Assembly: GCF_017427765.1 (NCBI RefSeq)
Contig: NZ_JAFRSC010000027.1
Coordinates: 1 to 64,000, forward strand
Source: Methanobrevibacter sp.
Lineage (GTDB): Archaea; Methanobacteriota; Methanobacteria; Methanobacteriales; Methanobacteriaceae
Direction of reading: 5' to 3'
Length of the DNA: 64,000 nt
Shown here: positions 25,814 to 35,087 of the stretch, piece by piece
How positions within the stretch are numbered: position 1 is the first letter of the stretch
Layout of the letters: each line of letters starts with the position of its first letter
The notes under the pieces: model-generated
Seen by the model: the letters and a program-made list of their open reading frames with translations, nothing else
Told to the model about the DNA's origin: nothing
Databases searched by the model: none
Program-made: the position numbers and the translations under genes

Positions 25814-27595
25814 TTAATTAATAAATGAAACATATCTTTGATCAGATAATACTTTAGACATTTTTTGAAGCTTTAAGGCTGAAGTGTAATATCTGCAACT
25901 CTCTTCAGTGATAGTGAAGTTTTTAGGATTTTCATTATTGTTTCTATCTTCCAGACAACTGTTAAACAAACTAGTCAACACATTTCCAATAGCTTTTTCG
26001 GACCCATGTAATTTTGGAAGGATTTTTTGTTTAATTTGAGCATCAAAGTATCTCTGCCAGTTTTCCCACTCAGCAGGTTCGTTTTCATATCTCCATGCAA
26101 CAACCATGAATCTTAGAATTTCATTGATTACTCTAAAACCAAAGTCAAAACTGGAACCCTTAAGTATTTTCTGGAATTCTGTAAGTTCATTAGCTAAAAT
26201 ATCCCATAGATTATTATCAATATATGAAATTTCAGATAGAATTTCCTTTAAATCTTCAATATTTAAGTTAGTTATATCAGAGTCGATTAATGGAGATTGT
26301 AAATAATTAATATTTCCTTCAAAATCTCCTTGATCCAAATCAGAGGACATATACTCCCAAGCAGTTAATGTGTTAAATTCAATAGTGTTTGCCCTATCAA
26401 GAACTTTCGGTGAAAACATGTAAGTTGTTTCATCAACATTAACAGTTCCAATTATGAAAAGATTTTTTGGAAGTCTTAATGTTTCATTATTACCATACAA
26501 AGGTATTTCTTCACCACTTTCAATAGCTGATAAGAAATCTGCAAAATATCTTTCAACATGAGATAAATTCATTTCATCTAAAATTAAGAAATATGGATTA
26601 TCCGGATCATTTTGAGCTTGTTTAATTAACTCATAAGCAGGAGTTGATTGATAATCTTCCGTGATTACATTATAATAACCAACAATGTTAGTGTTATCAG
26701 TCCAATTAGCACCAATTGGAACAATTTTATAATTCATATTATTGAAATTAGGTTCGAAGTTTTCAATAGGGATAAAATTCTTAATTTTTAATTCAAATGA
26801 TGACTCCCCTTTACTTTTAAGAGAATTTAAATATTCTCTAATTTCATCAGTTAAATAATTATACATTCGAAATTTTAAATGAAAATTTGCATTGGCGGAA
26901 ATGCCTCCGGATAACGCAACACAATCAACCACCGCATTTAAAGGAGTATATTCATATATATCCTTAGAAATAAGCACCCCATCCTTAAGAAAAGAATCAA
27001 TATTATTCATTTTAACAGAAAATTCCTTTGAATGAATATAATCATTGAAAAGTATAGATTGTAAACTTTCACAAGAAATGCCTAAATCAACTAATTGATT
27101 TTTATGCTTAGTGCCTTCAGCATTATCTTTTATGATTTGATCCTTTTCATCATAATACAATTCTCTAAAATAACTTTTTAATTCTTCATTATGCTTATCA
27201 TAATATAATTGAGGGAATATCTTGATTTGAGCAGTGGATGTATGACCACCAACTTCAATTTCATAAGTATCTTTAATATTATACGGAACAATACCTTCAA
27301 CATACTCTGGAAAAATAGTCCAACCACAACGATGCCCTTCAGTACCCTTTTTTTCACTATACCCCCAAGATCTAGCTTTTGTGGTGACTTTTATCATGTA
27401 AAAATTTGAATCTTTTAAAAATTGAGCAAACAACTGTGATAATTTTGTTTTTCCAGTTCCAGAATTTCCAGTTAATATTTCAAACGGTTTAACTTTTAAA
27501 GATAAAAGATAATTTTCAATTAACTCTATATCAAAATAATATCCATTAGCAATTAGATATTTATAAAATGAATCAACATTTAAATTTTCGACCAT
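25814..27595 (-). CDS. McrB-like AAA+ motor protein with large insertion
   Basis: The 593-residue protein (ATG 27595, MVENLNVDSF) has Walker A GNSGTGKT at residues 43-50, the McrB-clade motif NWTDNTNIVGYYN at 298-310, Walker B YFLILDEMN at 335-343 and sensor GTVNVDETT at 383-391. No separate N-terminal recognition domain is present; instead about 210 residues (roughly 80-285) are inserted after Walker A and probably carry target recognition. It is the first gene of the operon. The upstream TTG at 27634 has no support. Confidence 0.84.
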   Translation of the reverse strand: MVENLNVDSFYKYLIANGYYFDIELIENYLLSLKVKPFEILTGNSGTGKTKLSQLFAQFLKDSNFYMIKVTTKARSWGYSEKKGTEGHRCGWTIFPEYVEGIVPYNIKDTYEIEVGGHTSTAQIKIFPQLYYDKHNEELKSYFRELYYDEKDQIIKDNAEGTKHKNQLVDLGISCESLQSILFNDYIHSKEFSVKMNNIDSFLKDGVLISKDIYEYTPLNAVVDCVALSGGISANANFHLKFRMYNYLTDEIREYLNSLKSKGESSFELKIKNFIPIENFEPNFNNMNYKIVPIGANWTDNTNIVGYYNVITEDYQSTPAYELIKQAQNDPDNPYFLILDEMNLSHVERYFADFLSAIESGEEIPLYGNNETLRLPKNLFIIGTVNVDETTYMFSPKVLDRANTIEFNTLTAWEYMSSDLDQGDFEGNINYLQSPLIDSDITNLNIEDLKEILSEISYIDNNLWDILANELTEFQKILKGSSFDFGFRVINEILRFMVVAWRYENEPAEWENWQRYFDAQIKQKILPKLHGSEKAIGNVLTSLFNSCLEDRNNNENPKNFTITEESCRYYTSALKLQKMSKVLSDQRYVSFIN

Positions 27596-27819
27596 AATAA
27601 ACCCACTCAAAGCAATTTTACGAAATGAAATCAAAATCCCGTAATTAATACAATTTATATATAAACTTATATTAAAAAATAATGATCAAAAAAATAATAT
27701 TAATGCTAAAATCTTATGATTAGAATTAGATTATAAATTGAACTATATTGAAAAAAAATACCTTTATGAAAAAAATAGATCTAAATTAAAAATAGTCAAA
27801 AAAAGAAAAAATAAAAGGT

Positions 27820-27842
27820 GATAGATTTTTAAAAAATCTATC
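27820..27842 (-). terminator. Hairpin spanning the rpl12 stop codon
   Basis: GATAGATTTTT (27820-27830) and AAAAATCTATC (27832-27842) are inverted copies around one A. The rpl12 stop (27838-27840) lies inside. The minus-strand transcript continues into U-rich sequence, so it looks like the terminator of the ribosomal operon. Confidence 0.65.
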
Positions 27843-28131
27843 CGAAGAGAGCACCTAATCCAGCTGCTGCTTCTTCTTCAGAAGCTTCTTCTTCTTCCTC
27901 TTCTTCTTCAACAGCTTCTGCTGCTGCAGGTGCAGCTGCAGGTGCTGCTGCTGCCATAGCAGTAGTTTCCATAGCTTCGTCGATGTCAACATCTTCTAAA
28001 GCTGCGATTAAAGCTTTGATTCTAGCATCATCAGCTTCAATTCCTGCTGCTTCAATAATACTTTTAACATTTTCTTCGTTAATATCTTTTTCTGCACTGT
28101 GCAAAATCATTGCCGCATATATATATTCCAT
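27838..28131 (-). CDS. rpl12: Ribosomal protein P1 (L12ae), stalk protein
   Basis: The 97-residue acidic stalk protein recruits translation factors. The N-terminal dimerisation helices start [19 protein letters not shown]. An Ala-rich hinge follows, then a poly-Glu stretch and the factor-binding tail [10 protein letters not shown]. That tail resembles the end of P0 encoded just upstream, as expected. It is the last gene of the spt5-rpl11-rpl1-rplP0-rpl12 block and needs to be expressed in several copies per ribosome. Confidence 0.95.
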   Translation of the reverse strand: MEYIYAAMILHSAEKDINEENVKSIIEAAGIEADDARIKALIAALEDVDIDEAMETTAMAAAAPAAAPAAAEAVEEEEEEEEASEEEAAAGLGALFG

Positions 28132-28187
28132 GTTATCACCATTAATTTGTTTAAAGTGTTAGTTATTATAAAAATTTTAAATTAATT

Positions 28188-29186
28188 TTAGAATAGCAAC
28201 CCTAACCCAGCTGCTGGTTCTTCTTCCTCTTCTTCTTCCTCTTCAACAACTTCTTCTGCAACTTCTTCTTCTACTGGAGCAGCTGCTACAGCAGCAGATG
28301 AAAGTTTTTCAGCTAAAGCGTCACTTAAAGCGCCTTCAACACCAGCCACTTCGGATGCGATAGCCATCATTTTAGCTTGTGCTAAACCAATGATTGGTTC
28401 TGAAGTTTCTGAAGTCATTATTGCTGCTTCTACACCGAGGTTGATAGCTCTGGTGTATGCAAGAGTAATAATTGTGGAAATAGTTTCATCAGTAGGAATA
28501 GCTGCGTTTACAGATAAATTGAATGCACTTCTAAATGCATTTTGTACGTCAGCTAATGTTTGTTCTTCGTCGATTGCAAGTACATCTGAAGTATAAATTG
28601 ATCCTTCTTCGTATACTGCTTTTAAGTCAATTCCCACTTCCATCGGATTGATATCCATTCTGGATAAAGTAGCTGCAACTTGTTTGGAAACTTCTTCGCC
28701 TGCTTTAACAACGACAGTTTCTTTTTGAACGCAGATTTTACCTTTATCAATTTTTGCAGGAATTCCAACTTGTTGTAATTCACCTAAAAATGGACCTGGT
28801 TCAAATCCAGTGTCTCCTTCAGGTACGATAATATCGTCAGGAGCAATAGTTCCTGGTTTTGCAGGAGCTTGAGTTTTGCTGTCTTCCAATATTTTGTACA
28901 ATTTGAAAGGATTCATTTCAGTTGCAATAATTGCAATTTGACCATCCATATGTTGTGATAAATCAACAATGTTGGTTTTTTCAGCATTACAATCTTCAAG
29001 AGCTAAATTAATAAGATTAATTTTAGACATTCTGATTACAGCTTTACCTTTAAGAGATTTTCTCATTTCCTGGAGCTGTTTTGCAGGAATGTTTTCTAAA
29101 TCAACGAGACCTACAACATCATATTCATCAATAATGCCTTTGAGCTCTTTAACTTCTTCCTTTTTCCATTCAGCAACATGAGCCAT
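28188..29186 (-). CDS. rplP0: Ribosomal protein uL10 (P0)
   Basis: The 332-residue protein anchors the stalk to 23S rRNA through its N-terminal globular domain ([19 protein letters not shown] onward) and binds P1 dimers through C-terminal spine helices. It ends in the acidic tail [13 protein letters not shown]. Its ATG overlaps the rpl1 stop codon by one base, with GAGGGTGAT as ribosome binding site just upstream inside rpl1. Length is normal for archaeal P0. Confidence 0.95.
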   Translation of the reverse strand: MAHVAEWKKEEVKELKGIIDEYDVVGLVDLENIPAKQLQEMRKSLKGKAVIRMSKINLINLALEDCNAEKTNIVDLSQHMDGQIAIIATEMNPFKLYKILEDSKTQAPAKPGTIAPDDIIVPEGDTGFEPGPFLGELQQVGIPAKIDKGKICVQKETVVVKAGEEVSKQVAATLSRMDINPMEVGIDLKAVYEEGSIYTSDVLAIDEEQTLADVQNAFRSAFNLSVNAAIPTDETISTIITLAYTRAINLGVEAAIMTSETSEPIIGLAQAKMMAIASEVAGVEGALSDALAEKLSSAAVAAAPVEEEVAEEVVEEEEEEEEEPAAGLGLLF

Positions 29187-29824
29187 TAGATCACCCTCAC
29201 TACTGGTCCCATAGTTGTTTTAATAAACATGGACTTTATTTGACTTCTTCCTTTTTCTAAATTGCGGTCTAGGACTGTAAGAACGGTTTCCACATTTTCA
29301 GCTATGTCCTCGTCTGACATGTCTTGGCTTCCGACAACAATTTGAATACTTGCTTGTTGTTTTACACCAACTTTGACAGTGTCTTGTAATCTTTCTAAAA
29401 GAGGATCTAATTTGATACTTGCAGGCACTGGTTTTGGCATTTTTCCACGTGGACCTAAAACTGGACCGAGGAATCTACCAACGAGTGGCATCATATCAGC
29501 TTGAGCTATTAAGAAATCAACAGAGTTTGCCATTTTTTTAGCAGCTTTTCTGTCTTTTCCGAACTCTTCTAAATCTCCTTTATTAATTACAGTGTCAAGA
29601 CCAGCCTCTTTAGCTTGAACAATGAGTTCCCCATCAGCTATGACTCCGATTTTAATCGGTTTGCCACGGCCGTTAGGAAGAGCAACTTCCTCATTAAACC
29701 TATTTTCTGGCTTTCTGACATCTAAGTCACGGATATTAATAATAATATCTACGGACTCAGTGAAGTTTCTCGGCTTTGATTGTTCTTTTGCCTCCTTCAC
29801 CGCGTTAATTACATCTTGTGTCAT
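29186..29824 (-). CDS. rpl1: Ribosomal protein uL1
   Basis: The 212-residue L1 stalk protein begins at ATG 29824 ([15 protein letters not shown]), chosen because a GGGGG run (29831-29835 on the plus strand as C5) lies 6 nt upstream; the ATG at 29830 directly abuts that run. Conserved [12 protein letters not shown] near residue 130 is the rRNA-binding signature. In Methanococcus vannielii L1 represses its own mRNA; whether this mRNA carries that site was not established by eye. A 177-bp gap to rpl11 leaves room for its own promoter. Confidence 0.94.
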   Translation of the reverse strand: MTQDVINAVKEAKEQSKPRNFTESVDIIINIRDLDVRKPENRFNEEVALPNGRGKPIKIGVIADGELIVQAKEAGLDTVINKGDLEEFGKDRKAAKKMANSVDFLIAQADMMPLVGRFLGPVLGPRGKMPKPVPASIKLDPLLERLQDTVKVGVKQQASIQIVVGSQDMSDEDIAENVETVLTVLDRNLEKGRSQIKSMFIKTTMGPVVRVI

Positions 29825-30001
29825 ATTCATCCCCCATGAACATATGTTCATTGGATTTTATTTCGGTTTCATGAGAATCGATAACAAGAAAAAAATTCTT
29901 AAACGATTGCATGAATTAAAAACAGTATATCAATTATAATTTTACTTATAACATCATATACACTGTATTGTTAACTTAAATTTAAATTTTATAAATAATA
30001 T

Positions 30002-30484
30002 CTATTCTAATAAGATATCATCATATTCTCCAGCATCTACAGCTTTTTGTGCTTCTCTAGGGTCTTTACCATCAACAGATAATCCCATACTTACACAGGT
30101 TCCCATGACTTCTTTGATACCTGCTTTGTAATCATTAGCTAGTAATGAATCAAATTTCATTCTAGTGATTTTTAAAGCGGTTTCAATAGGTAAGTCATTT
30201 ACGATATCCAAACCTGGTTCGTGAGAAGCTTTTTCGATGCCTAATTCTTCCATGATAAGTGAAGTGGTTGGCGGAGTACCGATTTCGATTTCGAATTCTT
30301 TGGTATCTCTGTCAACACTGACGATAACAGGCACTTTCATTCCTGCAAAGTCAGCGCTTTTTTTATTAATTTCTTCCACTACTTGCATCATGTTAATACC
30401 GAGAGGTCCTAAAGCAGGGCCTAATGGTGGTCCCGGAGTAGCGCTTCCACCTTCGATAAGAACTTCGACTGTATCTTTAGCCAT
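30002..30484 (-). CDS. rpl11: Ribosomal protein uL11
   Basis: The 160-residue protein of the GTPase-associated centre has the N-terminal signature [20 protein letters not shown] followed by [12 protein letters not shown]. The C-terminal rRNA-binding domain contains [19 protein letters not shown]. The ATG overlaps the spt5 stop codon (TGATG), so the two are translationally coupled. Confidence 0.95.
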   Translation of the reverse strand: MAKDTVEVLIEGGSATPGPPLGPALGPLGINMMQVVEEINKKSADFAGMKVPVIVSVDRDTKEFEIEIGTPPTTSLIMEELGIEKASHEPGLDIVNDLPIETALKITRMKFDSLLANDYKAGIKEVMGTCVSMGLSVDGKDPREAQKAVDAGEYDDILLE

Positions 30485-30954
30485 CAGTCAGCCTCCTTTT
30501 GAATTATTCTAATTTGATCAGCTTTAACAGTAACTGGTATAGGTACTGCAGCCTCTATTAACTCAAGGACGACTTCTTCACGTGATTCATCAATACGAAC
30601 CACTTTCGCCCTTTCACCTTTGAACGGTCCAGAAATAAGCTCAACAATACTTCCTTTCTGAATAGAGGAAATAATTGGTTCTGGTTTCAAGAATCTTTTT
30701 GCTTCTTCGAAGGTAATGCCTACACTACCTTCAACTACCCCTCTTAAATGTTGTACTTTTAAGTCCGGGTTTCTTAGATCTATTTTTGTTGAAGATTCAA
30801 CTAAAATATACCCTTTTAAAGATTCTGGAACAAGAATTGAGGAAATACCTATGCCATCAATTGTTCTAGCTTTACGAGCTAAAAGCCTGGCTACATTCCT
30901 TTCTTGACCTGCAGAGGTCTTAAGAGCATATATGGAACTATTAGATTCTTCCAT
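30484..30954 (-). CDS. spt5: Transcription elongation factor Spt5 (NusG)
   Basis: The 156-residue archaeal Spt5 has an N-terminal NGN domain ([19 protein letters not shown]) that binds the RNA polymerase clamp with Spt4. The C-terminal KOW domain contains [19 protein letters not shown]. Position between secE and rpl11 is the conserved archaeal order. A set of three hairpins lies directly upstream of its start (30999-31068). Confidence 0.95.
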   Translation of the reverse strand: MEESNSSIYALKTSAGQERNVARLLARKARTIDGIGISSILVPESLKGYILVESSTKIDLRNPDLKVQHLRGVVEGSVGITFEEAKRFLKPEPIISSIQKGSIVELISGPFKGERAKVVRIDESREEVVLELIEAAVPIPVTVKADQIRIIQKEAD

Positions 30955-30998
30955 GAAAAATTCACCTATATTTAATAATTGACTAAGTTAATGAAGTT

Positions 30999-31068
30999 CC
31001 GCAAATGCGGATTCTTAGGTAATTCACATATGTGAAAATTTACTAAGCTATCCCCTATCTTCAATAGG
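30999..31068 (-). promoter_or_regulatory. Three-hairpin leader upstream of the spt5-ribosomal operon
   Basis: Read on the minus strand, three hairpins follow each other: CCTAT/ATAGG (31054-31068), a long imperfect one with outer CTTAG/CTAAG and inner TTCACATATGTGAA (31014-31047), and CCGC/GCGG (30999-31010). They lie 45-114 nt before the spt5 start in a 393-bp gap; the rest of that gap (31069-31340) is featureless AT-rich DNA. A leader that controls the operon or a processing site is possible. Confidence 0.5.
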
Positions 31069-31340
31069 TTCTAAAATTATCATCTAATTGATTAATTTAC
31101 ATATAAACTTAATAAAGTCTTAGTTTCTTTAATCCAAAAAGATAAATTCATACATTAAGTTAAAAGTTATTATAAAAGCCATAATTATTCAAGAAAAAAA
31201 ACTCTTGAAAATTAGATTTCTATAATATCAATATCTATGTAAATAAGTAATATATAAAACTTTTCAAAAAAATGAATTTTTGAAGTAAAATAAATTAATT
31301 ACAAAATTTTATTATAAAAAAGTTGGGATCAAAAAATGAA

Positions 31341-31360
31341 AATTGGTTTATAAACCAATT
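31341..31360 (-). terminator. 20-bp perfect palindrome spanning the secE stop codon
   Basis: AATTGGTTTA (31341-31350) is followed directly by its reverse complement TAAACCAATT (31351-31360). The secE stop lies at 31348-31350. On the minus strand the U-rich segment CATTTTTTGATCC follows, so this looks like a terminator separating ftsZ-secE from spt5. Confidence 0.6.
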
Positions 31361-31527
31361 AATGAACCTAATAAAACTATAACAAAACCAATAACTCCGA
31401 TGATTAAAACACCAATAGAAACCACTTTAGCGAGTTCCTTGTATTCTGGTAAATCAGGTTTTCTTGATACTTTCAATACTCTTTTACTGTCTTTGATAAA
31501 TTTGTTAAAACTTTCTTGTACATTCAT
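31348..31527 (-). CDS. secE: SecE / Sec61-gamma translocase subunit
   Basis: This 59-residue protein (MNVQESFNKFIKDSKRVLKV at the N terminus) has an amphipathic helix, the conserved RKPDLPEYKELAKVV segment, and one C-terminal membrane helix (about residues 36-58, VLIIGVIGFVIVLLGSLIGL). That is the exact archaeal SecE pattern, and it sits in the conserved ftsZ-secE-spt5 order. GGGT about 9 nt upstream of ATG 31527 may be its ribosome binding site. It partners SecY in the protein-conducting channel. Confidence 0.92.
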   Translation of the reverse strand: MNVQESFNKFIKDSKRVLKVSRKPDLPEYKELAKVVSIGVLIIGVIGFVIVLLGSLIGL

Positions 31528-31657
31528 TTTAAATACCCAAAATAAAAAAACTATGAAAAAATCATAATTTAATGAATTATAATAAAATAATAGTAATAAA
31601 ATAATTTATATCTTAAACATTAATAAATGTTTGCATTTTTGAAAAAAAATAAGTGAA

Positions 31658-31675
31658 TGGAATTAGAAAATTCCA
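31658..31675 (-). terminator. Hairpin spanning the ftsZ stop codon
   Basis: TGGAATT (31658-31664) and AATTCCA (31669-31675) are inverted around AGAA; the ftsZ TAA (31663-31665) lies inside. A U8 run follows on the minus-strand transcript (plus-strand A8 at about 31642-31649). Confidence 0.6.
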
Positions 31676-32799
31676 TCAATAAAATCATCCAGTTGGTCAT
31701 TAGCAGGTTCTGATTCTGAAATTTCTTCACTGTATTCAATATCAGGTTCATCATCAGAATTATAATTAGTTTTAATGCCTGAAACAACCACAGTAGTTCT
31801 AACAGTATTTTGGAGACTTTCATCAATTTGAGTACCCCAAATAATATTAGCTTCAGGGTCTAATTTGTCAGCAACAACTTGAACGATTTTTTCAGCTTCA
31901 TGTAATGTTAAATCTGAACTACCAGATATATTTACTAAAGCGCCGGTAGCATTGGAAATGTCAATGTCTAATAATGGGCTGCTTAATGCTTCATGTACAG
32001 ATTCTAAAGCTCTGTCGCCAGAATCGGACTCGCCCATACCAATCATAGCCATTCCAGATCCACTCATGATACTTCTGATATCTGCAAAGTCTAAACTTAC
32101 AAGACCTTTTTTGGTAATCAGTTCAGTTATGCCTTTAACAGCCCTTCCTAAGATTTCATCGGAAACCATGAATGCTTTGTTTAAAGGCAAGTTAGGTGCA
32201 ACTTCCAATAATTTATCATTTGGAATTACAATAACAGTGTCAGCAGCTTCCTGGAGTTTTTCTAAACCTTGCTCTGCATTTTCTCTTCTTTTAATTCCTT
32301 CAGCAGAAAATGGCATGGTAGCAACTGCAACAGTTAATGCTCCTAATTTTTTAGCTAATTTGGCAATGATTGGAGCTGAACCGGTACCGGTTCCACCACC
32401 AAGACCGCAAGTGACAAAAACCATGTCTGCGCCTTCCAATTCTTCTCTGATTTCATCTTCACTTTCTTCAGCGCATTCCTCACCGACTGATGGTTCTCCA
32501 CCTGCACCTAATCCTTTAGAGGTATTTCTTCCTAAAAGGATTTTTTTAGCAGATTGACTGTAAAATAAATCTTGAGCATCAGTGTTTACGGCAATTGTTG
32601 TTGCGCCTTCAATACCCATTTCATTTAATCTTGTAATAGTATTGTTTCCTGCTCCACCAGCACCAACAACAAATATATTAGTTTTAACACCTTGAATAAT
32701 ATTGATTAAATCTTCGTCTATGTCTGAAGAGATTTTTTCTGGAGCTTTCTCTTCCATTCTTTGTTCAGATTCTTTTATTGCATCATCTATAAATTTCAC
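31663..32799 (-). CDS. ftsZ: Cell division GTPase FtsZ
   Basis: The 378-residue tubulin homologue has an N-terminal extension of about 38 residues, the nucleotide-binding [15 protein letters not shown], the tubulin signature [10 protein letters not shown], and the T7-loop region [20 protein letters not shown]. The acidic C-terminal tail ends in [12 protein letters not shown], resembling the partner-binding tip of other FtsZ proteins. It forms the Z ring at mid-cell. Confidence 0.95.
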   Translation of the reverse strand: MKFIDDAIKESEQRMEEKAPEKISSDIDEDLINIIQGVKTNIFVVGAGGAGNNTITRLNEMGIEGATTIAVNTDAQDLFYSQSAKKILLGRNTSKGLGAGGEPSVGEECAEESEDEIREELEGADMVFVTCGLGGGTGTGSAPIIAKLAKKLGALTVAVATMPFSAEGIKRRENAEQGLEKLQEAADTVIVIPNDKLLEVAPNLPLNKAFMVSDEILGRAVKGITELITKKGLVSLDFADIRSIMSGSGMAMIGMGESDSGDRALESVHEALSSPLLDIDISNATGALVNISGSSDLTLHEAEKIVQVVADKLDPEANIIWGTQIDESLQNTVRTTVVVSGIKTNYNSDDEPDIEYSEEISESEPANDQLDDFIDGIF

Positions 32800-32920
32800 A
32801 ACTTAACCCCACATACTGCTTATTAAAATTAATTGTTAAATATTTCTATCTTATCTAATATTTAAATGCACCTACTATATAAGCAATTTGAAAATTAATA
32901 ACCAAAAAATTAAAAAATAA

Positions 32921-33493
32921 TTAATCTCTTGGCATTGCAATAATTTCATGGAACTGCATGTTAAACAGATTTTTTGAATTGACTGGAGTTAAAATAACTG
33001 CAGTATCAACACCGTGCGCCCTACCACCGATAGCAATAATTTCTTCACCGACAGGAATCAGGCCCGCATCGGCAGCCATCAGAGATATTTCAGCAGCCAC
33101 TTTTACACCATGGGAAAACATTCTTAAGGTATCCGCTACGACATCCAAAGGTGAGTATCCACCATACTTATTTGTAACACCTCTTGCAGCACCGCTGAAT
33201 GCATGTAGTCCCTGATAAGTTTTAATTCCCTCTTTTTCGAGTTTTTCAATCATCTCATCGGAAATATCTGATTCGTTATCTCCGCTGAATCCGACATTGT
33301 GGGAAACATTGATGATAGTAACATCTTTATCTATGGCTTCTGCTAATTTTAATGCTGATTCACCGGATGAAGATGCTATTAGAATATATCTAATATTATC
33401 ACAAACTTCCAATTTGTCATTAACAGCTTTAATTAATTCATCAGTATAGTCATTTCCCTGTTCATCAAAATATGTTATAAATTTTCTTGCCAT
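32921..33493 (-). CDS. Pyruvate-kinase alpha/beta-domain protein
   Basis: The 190-residue protein looks like the isolated C-terminal (PK_C) domain of pyruvate kinase, without the catalytic TIM barrel. Recognisable parts are YILIASSSGESALKLAEAI at the start and GEEIIAIGGRAHGVDTAVIL near the end. Related stand-alone domains occur in other Methanobacteriales; their role is unknown, and a nucleotide or sugar-phosphate sensor is a guess. Divergent from the CofE-like gene. Confidence 0.7.
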   Translation of the reverse strand: MARKFITYFDEQGNDYTDELIKAVNDKLEVCDNIRYILIASSSGESALKLAEAIDKDVTIINVSHNVGFSGDNESDISDEMIEKLEKEGIKTYQGLHAFSGAARGVTNKYGGYSPLDVVADTLRMFSHGVKVAAEISLMAADAGLIPVGEEIIAIGGRAHGVDTAVILTPVNSKNLFNMQFHEIIAMPRD

Positions 33494-33546
33494 AATCTAC
33501 ACCACGATTTTAATAAAAAATTATAAACTCTATAGTATTAAATTAT

Positions 33547-33555
33547 TATATAAAT
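33547..33555 (+). promoter_or_regulatory. TATA box of the CofE-like gene
   Basis: The TTATATAAA-like element is centred about 26 bp before ATG 33576, and no ribosome binding site precedes that ATG. A leaderless transcript is therefore likely. Confidence 0.5.
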
Positions 33556-33575
33556 CAAATTTATTAAAGATTTTT

Positions 33576-34430
33576 ATGACTGACTTAGAAAATATCAAGC
33601 ATGTAATCAATGGAGATTACATTGTAATACCTATCGAAACAGGTTACATCAAACCAAATGAAGATTTAAATTCCATTATAGAACCTGCAAAAAGAATAAT
33701 GCAAGATGGAGATTACCTTGTAATAGCTGAAACACCAATTTCAGTATCGCAGAACAGATTGGTTGATGAATCATTATACAAACCGTCCCTTACGGCAAAA
33801 TTTCTAACAACAGTATGGAGCAAATATCTTTGGGGATATGTTTTGGGACCCGTTTTGGGAATTAAAAAAAGAACAATCAAAAACTTAAGAAAACTGCCTG
33901 AAGAAACAAAAGCCCATAAAGAAGTTGTCCTTCAGCTGTACGGTCTAAAGCATGCACTCAAACCTGCATCAGAAGCCGGCATCGATTTAAGTAATGCGCC
34001 CGGAACATTCGTATCCCTACTTCCCGAAAATCCCGAAAAGGTTGCATGCGAGATAAAAAAAGAAATTGGAAAAGAGGTTTGCGTCATGATTATAGACACC
34101 GATGCAACCTACATGAAAAACGGGAAATACTTTACAGGCCTTCCGATTGCCATTGAAGGTATTGACGCAGATAACGGATTTTTCGGATATCTGAAAGGAC
34201 AGCTATCCGAAAACATGGGATCAACACCTCTCGGATGTAGTGAGAAAATGGATGTTGGAAGCGCTCTAAAAATCGCCAATATTGCTGAGGATTATCAAAA
34301 ATCACTTTCAACAGAAATGAAAACAATCCATAGTGTTAAAGCAGTACTTGGAACTGAAATCGATGAAGTTACTGTTGAAGCGCTTGATTCTATAACACAT
34401 ACGCCGGCAGTAATCATTAGAAAAAGATAA
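33576..34430 (+). CDS. CofE-like coenzyme F420-0:L-glutamate ligase family protein
   Basis: The 284-residue protein belongs to the F420 gamma-glutamyl ligase family, with the N-terminal PIETGYIKPNEDL, DGDYLVIAETPISVSQNR, and IIDTDATYMKNGK (metal/nucleotide site). It is longer than classic CofE (about 250 residues) and its central part (TTVWSKYLWGYVLGPVLG) diverges. It may be a paralogue acting on another substrate rather than the F420 ligase itself. Transcript probably leaderless. Confidence 0.65.
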   Translation: MTDLENIKHVINGDYIVIPIETGYIKPNEDLNSIIEPAKRIMQDGDYLVIAETPISVSQNRLVDESLYKPSLTAKFLTTVWSKYLWGYVLGPVLGIKKRTIKNLRKLPEETKAHKEVVLQLYGLKHALKPASEAGIDLSNAPGTFVSLLPENPEKVACEIKKEIGKEVCVMIIDTDATYMKNGKYFTGLPIAIEGIDADNGFFGYLKGQLSENMGSTPLGCSEKMDVGSALKIANIAEDYQKSLSTEMKTIHSVKAVLGTEIDEVTVEALDSITHTPAVIIRKR

Positions 34431-34566
34431 TAGTTATGTTTTTATAATAAAAAAAACAAAACTTAACATTAATTTTTAATATTATCATAATTTTTATTTT
34501 ATTTTTATTTTTCAGTTCCATGAAAAAATATGATAACATAACTATTAAAATCCTAGAGGAAATTAA

Positions 34567-35085
34567 ATGATAAACGATCCATTAGTAAAGACATTATTAA
34601 TCAATATTGTTGAAGATGAAAGTAATTTACCTATCGTTGAAACATTAATCGACGGTGTGGAAACTGATGAAGAAATTGCTAATAAAACTGGAATTAAATT
34701 AAATATTGTCAGAAAAATACTCTACAAACTTTACGACATGGGATTAGCTAGTTATAAAAGAAGTAAAGACCCTGAAACCCAATGGTTCACATATGCATGG
34801 AAATTTGAAAAAGAAGAAGTTATAAATCGTATTAAAAAAGATTCAGAACAATATTTGAAGATGCTCAATGACGAATTGGAACGTGAAGAAAACAACATGT
34901 TTTTCATTTGCCCTCAAGGCCACGTAAGATTCGATTTTGATGATGCATCCGACTATGAGTTCTTATGTCCTGTCTGTATGGAAGAATTAGAATTCCAGGA
35001 CAATTCCGAAAACATCAAGCAAATCAAAGAAGATTTGAAAATGGTTGAAAGTAATTTTAATTCATTTAACAAGAAAAACGGATAA
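34567..35085 (+). CDS. tfe: Transcription initiation factor TFE (alpha subunit)
   Basis: The 172-residue protein has a winged helix (residues 1 to about 85, EIANKTGIKLNIVRKILYKL), a linker and a zinc ribbon. TFE stabilises the open promoter complex with RNA polymerase. The ribbon is unusual: the first knuckle reads CPQGH instead of CPXC, while the second is CPVC. The neighbouring His may substitute as ligand. It heads a tight operon with the HD and ArcS-like genes (gap 2 bp). Confidence 0.92.
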   Translation: MINDPLVKTLLINIVEDESNLPIVETLIDGVETDEEIANKTGIKLNIVRKILYKLYDMGLASYKRSKDPETQWFTYAWKFEKEEVINRIKKDSEQYLKMLNDELEREENNMFFICPQGHVRFDFDDASDYEFLCPVCMEELEFQDNSENIKQIKEDLKMVESNFNSFNKKNG

Positions 35086-35087
35086 AA

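Noticed and set aside
31343..31567. Plus-strand 74-codon frame at the ftsZ-secE-spt5 locus
   Set aside because: The opposite strand encodes a clear SecE in conserved gene order; the plus-strand frame is its shadow.
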